This document shows positions 54,828 to 64,000 of a DNA stretch of 64,000 nt, piece by piece. A program made the position numbers and the translations under genes. The stretch's first letter is position 1, and the number at the start of each line of letters is the position of its first letter. The DNA is from Echinometra lucunter (lineage: Eukaryota; Echinodermata; Echinoidea; Camarodonta; Echinometridae): NCBI GenBank assembly GCA_029962745.1, contig CM057159.1, positions 32,021,050 to 32,085,049 on the forward strand, written 5' to 3'. Under the pieces are notes generated by a model. That model was given only the letters and a program-made list of their open reading frames with translations, did no database searches and was not told where the DNA came from.

Positions 54828-55121
54828 CTTGGCCATCAAGACTTCTACCCCAATGGTGGTATGGACATGCCAGGTTGTCCAGTACTATCCCCTTCATGCG
54901 ATCACAGCCGTGCTGTCGAGTACTACATCGAAAGCATATCAACGTCGTGTTCATTCTCCTCTACGAGGAAAGGTTCGACGTGGGATGACATCGACGCTGG
55001 ACGCTGGACATCGTGTAACAGCTGGAACTGCCCTCAGATGGGGTACAAGGCGGACCTGAACAAGGGAATTGGGGCATTCTATCTAGAAACCAACGGGGAC
55101 AGTCCTTATTGTCAGGGGTAA
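54828..55121 (+). CDS. Pancreatic-lipase-family gene, last recognised exon
   Basis: The exon follows an acceptor CTTTCCCAG, enters in phase 0 and runs 97 codons to a TAA. It begins LGHQDFYPNGGMDMPGC, then CDHSRAVEYYIESI, later NCPQMGYKADLN and AFYLETNGDSPYC. In pancreatic lipases GH-x-DFYPNGG-x2-MPGC is followed by CNH-R-x2-YY, where the His is the third member of the Ser-Asp-His triad; that His is present here. Lipases act on acylglycerols, probably secreted. A GTAAGG right at the end (TGTCAGGG-GTAAGG) could instead be a donor leading to a PLAT domain exon, but none was found. No upstream exons with the nucleophile Ser were seen before the gap. Confidence 0.85.
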   Translation, partial: LGHQDFYPNGGMDMPGCPVLSPSCDHSRAVEYYIESISTSCSFSSTRKGSTWDDIDAGRWTSCNSWNCPQMGYKADLNKGIGAFYLETNGDSPYCQG

Positions 55122-55530
55122 GGTAGGGGTAACGATGTCAGGCCAGGGGGTAAGGAAGGGGTAACGGTGTCAAGCCGGGGGTAAGTCAGGGGTATAACGA
55201 TGTCTGACCAGGGGAATGGATGGGTGTAACGATGTCAGGCCAGGGATATGGATGGGTGTAACGATGTCAGACCAGGGGAATGGATGGGTGTAACGATGTC
55301 GGGCCAGGGGAATGGATGGTGTAACGATGTCAAGCCAGGGGTATGGATGGGTGTAACGATGTCAGGCCAGGGAAATGGATGGGTATAACGATGTCAGGCC
55401 AGGGGAATGGATGGGTGTAGCGATGTCAGACCAGGGGAGTGGATGGGTGTAACGATGTCAGGCCAGGGGAATGGATGGGTGTAGCGATGTCAGACCAGGG
55501 GAATGGATGGGTGTAACGATGTCAGGCTTG
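55122..55530. repeat. 32-bp minisatellite directly behind the lipase exon
   Basis: About a dozen imperfect units containing GTAACGATGTCAGGCCAGGG and GGAATGGATGGGT run from the lipase stop to about 55,530. The first units are shorter and keep the GGGGTAAGG wording of the exon border, as if the array had grown from the donor-like sequence. Confidence 0.88.
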
Positions 55531-56804
55531 GCTGAACAATGTCAGATCAGGAGGTAAGGACGATACAATGTCAGACATGTCAGAAGAGGGATAATAGGAT
55601 GTGAAAATGGTTGACATGATAGTAGTTACTGAGAGTAACACAGTGATTATAGTTAATATCTCGTAAATTTCTTTGAAACTCGGATATGTTATAATGCAGA
55701 TTGTATCCAGCATCACTTTTCGAAATTATTCATTAATATTCTTAAGTTATTTTGCTCTCGTGTTTTTTAAAGGTTGTGTTGATTGTTCATTACAATCCTA
55801 CAACTGAAAACATAATAAAATGAGTAAAGGAGATACGCATTGTTTAATTGATTGCTGCATAATTTTACGATTGATTTATCCTTTCCTATATGATTTCGAC
55901 ACCTGTGATGTGAGATAACCTTTTTTTCAAACATTTTATTTATTTCATGTTTATCATCTATATTTATTACATGTATCATTATGGTAACTTTTTGATTAGC
56001 AGTTAGTAAAACAAATCGAGTAATATCATAATGCTGATGTATTATGTAATTTATTGCGACTTTCTAAAGAGATTGAAGACGGATGAATAAAATGAAAACA
56101 ACAAATAAAATGCTTTTACACAGTGTATGATGCAGCATGTACAGGACACTATTTAGACGTTGACGATGAATTTATTGGCTCCATCAGTGTGACTGTGTAT
56201 AGCTAAATGGTGAAAACAAGCAGAGATATTGAAAGAGAGAGAGAGAGACTCAGAGGTAAAAGTAGAGAAAGGGGGTAGAGAGAGATAGAGATAGAAGGAG
56301 GGAGAGAGGGATAGAAAGAGAGAGAGAGAGAGAGAGAGGGAGGGAGTGGGGAGGGGGAGAAAGGGGGTGAAGGGAAACATGGGTTGAAAAATGGAGATGG
56401 ACAATACCCGCCTTATAGTGACAGTGCAACCACCGATGGGATTTATGATATTGATATGCCAATGTTGATTACGAAAAAAAGTTTGCCCCCCCCATCCGCC
56501 ACTGAAGGGGGGGGGGGTGAGAAAAAAATGAAAAGAATGTGAGAGGGGAAATGCAATAATAAAAGTTGATGCGACTCCGCCCACGTCTGATCTGATTTTT
56601 TTGTTTTTTAATTATTCACAACAGGCTTTTAGTAATTATCAAGCAAGCAAGCATTTGACACAGTTTCCGTATTTTTTTCTTTGTTATTTATTCACCAGGT
56701 CGTAGATTTTGTCGTTATCACCATAAGGTTTGTTTGGGGGCACTGATTAAAAGGCAGCTCTGAAATGAATTGATATTCCACTGTTAATAAATTATGAAAT
56801 TCGT
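55531..56804. other. Intergenic between the two lipase loci
   Basis: Includes AATAAA at 55,814-55,819, a possible polyadenylation signal for the upstream locus, a GAGA-rich tract (56,228-56,350) and G runs near 56,503-56,517. No exon was recognised. Confidence 0.5.
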
Positions 56805-56840
56805 TATAAAAAGAGGGCTCTTTGCAAAGAATTGCATTGA
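56805..56840 (+). promoter_or_regulatory. TATA box and initiator of the second lipase gene
   Basis: TATAAAAAG starts at 56,805. The initiator-like TGCATT places the first base at A56,836, 31 bp downstream of the TATA start, which is the usual spacing. The ATG follows 63 bp later. Confidence 0.65.
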
Positions 56841-56947
56841 CGACTAGAGCTTCATCACTCAGAGATCGTTGGAACTCGGATTAAAACTTCCAGGTACTAT
56901 GGCAATTGTTATCCAGATACTGGCCTTTGCAGGTCTCATCGTGGCAG
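56836..56947 (+). CDS. Second lipase gene, exon 1: 5' UTR and signal peptide
   Basis: From the ATG at 56,899 the exon reads MAIVIQILAFAGLIVA plus one base and ends at a GTAATT donor. The short hydrophobic sequence ending in small residues is a good secretory signal peptide. It leaves in phase 1 and matches the phase of the lipase exon at 63,705, giving a join (V/S then CDVCYDDLGCF) very close to the start of mature pancreatic lipases. The 5' end is inferred from the TATA/initiator pair. Confidence 0.75.
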
Positions 56948-57354
56948 GTAATTTTGTTCCTAAAATGAATGAAATAGATGTGATAGTTTGTGTTTTGTAA
57001 CATAACATTAACTGACATTGTCATTATTAGGTTATGTTTCTTCAGTTTTTGCATGGTTGACCCTCTCAAACTTTTCGTCAGATCTCTTTGATTTTAGCTC
57101 GTCAGCAGCAAGATAAAAGCAAAACTAAGATGCCGTTGTAAGGTCACAGAGTGCCTAGCACACGTGTAAAACCAATGAGAGTTCTGTTACCGGGACAAGT
57201 GTAACGAAGCGTTGTGATTGTTGTGCGGGGAGCGGTCAGCGTGCAAGGGTCCAAGCATGGGGCTGAGTGTATACAACCGTTACATTGCAGTTATTTCAGA
57301 CTATTTAATCAGCTCGTGCCAATTTTCTTTTTGCTACCAAAACTGTACATTAGC

Positions 57355-57358
<4 letters not shown>

Positions 57359-57404
<46 letters not shown>
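57359..57404. repeat. (TA)n microsatellite at the left border of element copy B
   Basis: A TA run of about 46 bp ending at the CGTCG tip of copy B. Confidence 0.95.
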
Positions 57405-57406
<2 letters not shown>

Positions 57407-60400
57407 TCGCCGTTTTCACGAAGTGTCCCCAGAGCGTTTTCGCGGCCATAAACAAGTTTTGAGATAAACGCTTTTAAAGTTTCGCTTTCGTTCATTCGCT
57501 ATTTTCAAGACGGTAAAGTCTGTTATGGTATTTCTTTTTGTGATATCCTGACAGTACACTTCCTAAAGAATGATATGATATGTATCTTATGGGAAAATAA
57601 TGCTTATATATTCAATAATTAGGTCTCGATCATAGAAGACATTCAGAGGACGGTTCGTGAAAACGAAAAAAATGACATCCACGCTGTGGATCGTTTTTAC
57701 GTAGCGGCCCCGCAGCGTGCGCTGCCCGTTTCCACTGTTGGTTATGTGAAATTTCGTTTTTACGAACCGTCTCGGGTGACGCGCGTGCTGTGCGCGTCGT
57801 CCTTTCCGTACGTGCTTATATGCTTTAGTGGTAAAGAGTGCAGCGCGCACCGTTTCAAAGGTGGTGTGATTCAAGTCTGGGTTTGATTCTCCTTGCCAGA
57901 GTGTATGCACTATTCATACGAATATTTTAATGCAAATAAGCCAATCCACTTCATTCAAGAGCACATCAAGCCTATAACTATTCATTTAACATAGACTCTT
58001 CTCCGGACTGTCATTAATTTTTGAAGACATTTCTGTATTTCCCAGTCGATAGAAATTAAGGACTCTATCACAATTTCTTGTCATCCCCATCATTGCCCAT
58101 GGGCTTGGATAGGGGTGCGTGGTGGTGGTGGTGGGCAAAAGTCCTTCCCCCCCCCCCACACACAAAAAAATCACGCAATTTAAATAGGCTTACCATTGCT
58201 CTGTGCCTCTATTTGCAATCCACCGCCTCCCCCCTCCCCCCCCTCCCCCCTCCCCCCCCCCCCCTCCCCCCCTCCCCCCCCCCTCCCCCCCCCCCCCCCG
58301 GCGTGATTTTTTTTTTTAGCTGGTTCACACCAGGCAACTCCAATCACAATCTATTTCTTTCAAATTCTATTCAAAATCTCTTTTCTCCTCCCCGGCATCG
58401 AACATTGTTTAGCTGGCCCGTAAGCTGGTTAACCACTGGCAGCTCGAATCAAAATCTATTTTCTTCATTATCCATCTTCTGAAACTTCTCGTCTTTCTCT
58501 TCTATTTCCTCTTTCTTTCCATAATTTCTTACTCTATGATATCGCCCGTCACTCATTTCTCATCTTCCATTGTAATATCCATAATTCTTTCACCATCTCC
58601 TCATAAATTTTGCTTCATCTTCCGACTTTTGAATTCTCTCTTTCTCCTGTTGCTATTTTCCATACCTTTTCTACAATTTCTCGCTATTTTCTCCCTCCCC
58701 CCCCCCCGTCTCTATCTCTCATTCATTACTCCTTCAATACCTTTTAATCATTTATTAAAAACTTGTAAACACAAGCACTTTAGTGCACAAGTGCTTTTTT
58801 AATGGAGATCTCTACTTAATGCTGTATTCTTTTGCATTATCTCTACTATAATGTTGATTTCAGATTTGATAAGGATATTCAACAGATATTTAACAACCAA
58901 AAACAACCAAACAAAAAAAAGACAAAGTCACTTCTTCATATTATCAATGTCATGGTTTTAAGAAAATTTCACAAAGAAGAACATATCATTCATCTCAATC
59001 ATTATCGTTGCAGTGGAAGATACATAGCCAAATATTTCATAATTATACATGTATGCAAATCATTTTTTTTTGGGGGGGGGGGTTAAAGATCATTTACAAT
59101 AATATAATGTGGCATCTGATGATGGCAATAAACTATTTTTTATCAAAATGAAATAAAATGAATAAAGTACTGTCAATAGCTTACAATGAGCATAATTAAA
59201 GTTCCAGTATACAAGTTTCAGGGAAAATTGTGACTGCATAAGTTTAGGTCATATCTTTTCCCTCTTTTGTATGGGGAATTTCTTTAATGAAGTTCATTAC
59301 CCATGTATTAGCAACAATTTTTCATGTTCTCTTCTTATAATTGAAAGCAAGCTCACATAGAGACATTTGTACCATGTACAGATAAATTTAATAGCACAGA
59401 CAAATCCTTGACAACACCTTTACTTGATAGAATTCATTCACTTGAAAAATCACAGTATGTACATATTACTATGAAAACAGACAAATTCCTACTTTTCAAT
59501 ATGTCTTAACAAATTCAAATATGTAGTGAACACTAATATGACTTCATACAAATTAATCAAGTTTGATATCTGTTGTAGGCAATCTGATTTCATTGACAAA
59601 TTATTTACTGTCAGTGAAAAGCAGAATGAGTTTTTGAAGTATTTATTTCTTTAAGCATATCCTTAAAAGGAAAAAAAATATATTTCAACCGAATAAATAA
59701 CATTTAGGTGTTCATTCTATTGCACATTGATGATATAATTCAAAATGAAACATGTCTAGCAACAGTGAATTGAATTGAACCAGTTGCATATAACAATGGT
59801 AAAACCAATAATAATGTACAATGTTTACAAATGTAACTAAAATACCACTGACTCATCATCACAGGACCTTAAAATGAATTACCATTAGAATTTTCAGGAC
59901 AGTGTGTGTAGAGATGCACTAGTGAGTAGAAAGACCCAACCCCAAACAAACAAACAAAACTTGATAGAACAATTTTATGTAATAATACTTTACAGAAAAG
60001 ATACAAAATTTCATGCGACTGATGACAGCTATATTTTTTCATAAATGTGTTATCACAGTCCTCTCATAAAGATGAAATTACAGAAAATGCAATGTGACAG
60101 TCCTTGTGAGAAATGATACTGTTTTGAGATTGTGTCTAGTTAGAATAAGTCCTTGCTCAGTCTCTAAAACCAAACTTAGCAAAGTGATTATACCTCCAAC
60201 TCCTTGCAGGAAACACAATCTTCTGGGGTGATTCTTTTTTATCAGGTTCTCACTTGGCCAAGAGCATCTCTGACAACTCTTGCAGGACACTCCCAAGAGG
60301 AGTGCCAGCCTAGGACTGTCAAGGCATGTCACGGAGGGGGGGGGGGGGCAAAGTAGGTAGAGATGGCACTGTCTCTGATGAGAAGAGAGAGAGAGAAAGG

Positions 60401-63331
60401 TGTATTTACAAAATGCATATTCTATTTACTAAATACTTAAAGGATACAAATTACGATGGAGTTTATCAATCAGTTTAATGATCGATACATTTGTAGGGCT
60501 CTTGGATGAAATAAATCAATATAAATGGCTAAAAAGAACACACAACTAATATTTGTAATATTTGTACACTACTGACGGATGGAATTCAAGACACATCTAT
60601 TCAATAGGAGGAAGCTGGCTGGGTACTAGCCACCAGCTGAAAAGTGATTCATTTTTTAATGCAAGATTGGACAATGTACCAACAGTCCACAGCTGAGAAA
60701 TCTGACCATAAATGAAACATCTTAAACAACCTTTGAACACATTTTGGAGAAGGAAACATATTGAATGTAACTGAGCAGAGAATGACTTTGCATGTGATCA
60801 AATATTTTCTATTCTATTCCCAAATTCATACAAGCACACATGGTGAAAAAAAAAATAATGGATTGAATTGGATTCCAAATCTAATGTCTACTGTACAAAG
60901 GAATTGTTTTACATTCATCAGAAGTACACTTGCAGACTACACAACTATCACTTAATATCTATAGATTGATTTCATATCTCTGTTGTTTCTATTGCTCATA
61001 TGTATTGATGAAATAGTACAAAATCTTTGCTTAGGATCATTCGCCACTTAAATTAAAAAAAAAAGAAAACAGACAAACAAACCAAAAAAAACCAAAAAAC
61101 AAAAAAACACCCAAACAACAAAGGCATCCGCGAGAGATTTCCACAGAATTAAGTGCCTAAGATACTTACTTTCTGAAAATGGAGAATGCAAAACACATCT
61201 GTTTAACAGGAGCAAACTTGACAGGGCCGACACTAACCAGGACCAGATGAAAAGGGATTTCAATGCTGAATGCAAGGTTAGATGACACACAAACAGTCCA
61301 CAACTAAAATATGAAAGAGAGTCGACAGTGAATTCTTTGACCACTACATTTTAGAAAAGAAAAAAAAAATAGCACAGCATCATATTAATGTAACTGACCA
61401 AAGTATGAACATGTATAAATCAATTTAGTCTAGTGCCAAATCCAAACAAGTACACAGATACAACGAAATATTATACCATGTAAATAAATTGCTTATCTTT
61501 ACTCATATGAATGTTACTCTGTGGCCTGCATTACATTTTAAGTGATAAATTACACTTTCAATTACAATGTCAATGTGTTATTCCAAGGGTCTTTTTAGAA
61601 AAATAAAATCCCCCATAAAACATTAACCTGATGGAATTAAATGGCTGTAATACTTACATCTTTTTTACACTCTTCACTGGTTGAATGCAACCTTCCAAAT
61701 CAATATAGGAGGAGGAAGTCACTTACAGCCACCAGCTGAAATATGATAGAAAGATACTATTTAGTTTCAATTACAAAGTCTCAAAGAATGGCTAGACAAA
61801 TTTATTCCAAACAAGCTCTGAATTTTGTGGTATTGGAAGCAGTACTAACTTTCAGTAATCTTGTTCAATCAAACTCCATTTAATGATAATATATATTAGC
61901 ATAAATGAATCATACCTACAATTATAATGGTTTGAAATAAATAGCAAACTGTGAATACCCCACTAATAAAAATTGACATTACATGTATTTAATGTCCTGA
62001 GGATAAAACCCAGGGTTTAGAGGTTTGTGTGCATAAACTCTAGAATAAATATAAAAGATAAAAATAAGATGTGAGAAAAATAATTCTTCCTCTACCAAAA
62101 AGAACAACTGCTTTGCTTAGTTGTTGTAGAAACATAGCAACTAAGTTAAATTAGCATGGTGCTTATCAAGGGATAACTGATGTCTTTTAGTGCACTGCTC
62201 GAGCAAGCAATTACAATATCTTTAGCATATATTACAACTGAGTCAGACTTTCGGATTTAGGAACAGAGTTCTAAAAAATACATAGTCTAGATCTAATCTA
62301 CACCATACAGTTACAGGCTTAGCTTAAACCCGAGGCTGCCTATTATGAGTAGGCTGGGATAGGTTAGATCTAACGTTAGATGGTAGACCAAAATTTTAAT
62401 ATAGCTTCAGCCTCTAGACATCCAGTTTTTATTCAACTGAAATATGGTCTGATTCTAGGTGACAAAATGTCAGTTTTAATATTAGAGAATCCCCTCCACA
62501 CCCCTTTATAATGTCTGTCCTGGTAAGCCAAACCCTAACCCTAACCCTACCCCTAACTTAGACAATCAAACCGGGTCTGGATCTTACTTAGATCTAAACT
62601 TAGTTTAGGATTAGGGCCTAATATCTAATAAATGAAGATTTCTTTGTACCAAGAGGCAAGATACCCTAGGCTAGCTAAGCATCAATAAAAAAAACATCAT
62701 TACCCAGTAAACAAGTTAGTTTAACCTTTAATTAAACCTACACTTAACCTAAACTTCAGCGATGGGTCCTATTTCATGATGCTGCCTCCATTCATACTTA
62801 GCGTGCACTTCAGAGCTAGATAATAGTTACACGCAACGCTACGCATGGGGCTGAATTGAACAAAACTTGCAATTATGCAACAAAAATGTCTTTTTCTGGT
62901 CTTGTTAGAGCACATACGATTTTTTATATTTGTAGATTTGTTCATAATATTGTTAAATTTAATCACCTGACATATTCGCTCCAAGTACTGCCTTCTTTCA
63001 TGAAAAAAGCCCTTCTCTCCTCGATGCCATCAATGTTTGGGGACGGTTCGTAAAAACGACTGTGCAATATGCAGTACACATCGCCGTTTGCGAATTCGTT
63101 TTCACGATCCGTCCTGCAGTTTACGGGACGGATCGTGAAAACGGACTTCGTACACGGTCATGTACCACAAGCGTCTCGTGATGTCACGTATGACGTAACT
63201 ACGCAATATCAGACTCTGAAATTTTGTGAAATTGTAGGTGTGGAGATACTTGGTTCAAATATCGAAAAAAATCATTTTCTGAATTTGCATCAATTTATGC
63301 CTCTTGGGACACTTCGTGAAAACGGCGACGA
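57405..63331 (-). mobile_element. 5.93-kb TIR element, copy B (inverted relative to copy A)
   Basis: The ends CGTCGCCGTTTTCACGAAGT and its inverse match copy A, and the interior follows copy A in reverse complement over its whole length (for example CTCGATGCCATCAATGTTTG at 63,019). The flanks are (TA)n at left and a short ATATAT run at right. Differences from copy A are scattered base changes and simple-repeat length changes. It fills about 5.9 kb of the roughly 6.76-kb intron 1 of the second lipase gene, antisense to that gene by the copy A orientation. Confidence 0.8.
62525..62555. repeat. Short telomere-like (CCCTAA)n run in copy B
   Basis: Three to four CCCTAA units, one imperfect. The corresponding place in copy A (about 17,935-17,955) has about two TTAGGG units. 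Confidence 0.8.
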
Positions 63332-63704
63332 TATATATATATCAAGTGGTGTACAACATATATAAATTTGTATTTTGTCCTTTCACCATATTGTTAGTAT
63401 ATCGTTATTCTTTGGCGAAGGTATAAAAACTTGACTTATTTATCTGTTTATTGTTCTCCCTCACCCTCTTCCAATCACAGCTAAATTGTTTTGAAAGTAT
63501 ATCTGACAATAATATCTTCACGTCAAATTTTCGTTGCATAAAGAGATACAGAGCTACAGAGAGCACGATATTTCGTAATATTCATTTTTTTCATGTTATA
63601 GACATACTATTTTGCCATACTATTTTTTCCATGCGACTCTATCACACCATATTTTCATACTATTTTGTCCTGCTCATGAATTTCATTCTCGTATCCACCA
63701 TCAG

Positions 63705-63988
63705 TATCATGCGACGTCTGTTACGATGACCTGGGTTGCTTCGACGTGTCATTGTGGTTTAGCTGCCACCGTCGGACACCAAACACTCCTGACCAGATCG
63801 GTACAAGCTTCACCCTCTACACCAGACAGAACATTTACTCGGGCGATGTGCTGAATCGTAAGAGCTCCTCATCGATCACGTCGTCACATTTCAGTGCTAG
63901 CAGAGACACCAAGTTCCTTGTTCATGGATGGACTGATAGTATGAGTGCATCTGACTGGATAGATATGAAAGATACCCTTCTCACCAAC
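63705..63988 (+). CDS. Second lipase gene, exon 2: N-terminal part of the lipase domain
   Basis: The exon follows an acceptor CCACCATCAG, enters in phase 1 and leaves in phase 0 at a GTAAGA donor (284 nt). After the join it reads CDVCYDDLGCFDVSLWFSC, then DQIGTSFTLYTRQN, and SRDTKFLVHGWTDSMSASDW. The CYD-x-LGCF start, the P-x3-IGT-F-LYT block and the HGW segment, which supplies the oxyanion-hole region (HGW as in lipoprotein lipase, HGF in pancreatic lipase), identify a pancreatic-lipase-family enzyme. The catalytic Ser, Asp and His lie in later exons beyond the window. The product would be a secreted acylglycerol lipase or a family member with altered substrate. Confidence 0.85.
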
Positions 63989-64000
63989 GTAAGATAAAAC

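Overview
This is eukaryotic, animal-type genomic DNA: genes split into short exons with GT/AG borders, long A+T-rich introns and intergenic DNA, many microsatellites and a dense layer of transposable-element remnants. The TAGGCCTA-type words, poly-C/poly-G runs, pancreatic-lipase-type genes and multidomain extracellular proteins suggest a marine deuterostome, most likely an echinoderm (sea urchin). That assignment is inference. Most open reading frames here are chance or repeat-derived; few belong to genes.

Genes. Gene A (minus strand) has four phase-1 exons at 9,624-4,079: an unassigned cysteine-bearing module, an EGF-like module and a farnesoic-acid-O-methyltransferase-like (Methyltransf_FA) domain split over two exons. 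A minus-strand signal-peptide exon at 23,440-23,367 could be its first exon or that of another gene. Gene B (minus strand, 45,246-34,545) is the C-terminal part of a single-pass membrane protein: a fibronectin type III exon, a transmembrane exon, a proline/glutamine-rich exon and a tyrosine-rich tail ending in a stop. An extra exon at 41,796-41,480 ends in its own stop and could give a secreted form. At the right end, on the plus strand, are two pancreatic-lipase-family loci: an isolated last exon (54,828-55,121), and the start of a second gene with a TATA box, signal-peptide exon (56,836-56,947) and lipase N-terminal exon (63,705-63,988) that continues beyond the window.

Repeats dominate the rest. 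Most striking is a 5.93-kb terminal-inverted-repeat element present twice in opposite orientation (17,168-23,098 and 57,405-63,331), each copy embedded in a (TA)n microsatellite; the second fills most of lipase intron 1. A 3.07-kb element (36,620-39,690) has a different interior but the same tip (CGTCG...CGACG), the same TA-repeat context and a related motif repeated near its ends. Together they look like an uncharacterised group of TA-microsatellite-associated DNA transposons; no transposase was recognised in any copy. Other elements are a Penelope-like retroelement with inverted terminal arms, two non-LTR retrotransposon 3' fragments, hAT-like, piggyBac-like and mariner-like elements, several foldbacks and an inverted pair of tRNA-headed SINEs with intact cloverleaves.

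From left to right: 0-10 kb gene A and small elements; 10-16 kb a foldback mariner-like element, a hAT-like element and a LINE tail; 17-23 kb element copy A; 23-34 kb a signal-peptide exon and mostly intergenic repeats; 34-45 kb gene B interleaved with SINEs and the 3-kb element; 45-54 kb A+T-rich DNA with a LINE fragment and microsatellites, then a 500-base assembly gap; 54-64 kb the lipase loci and element copy B.
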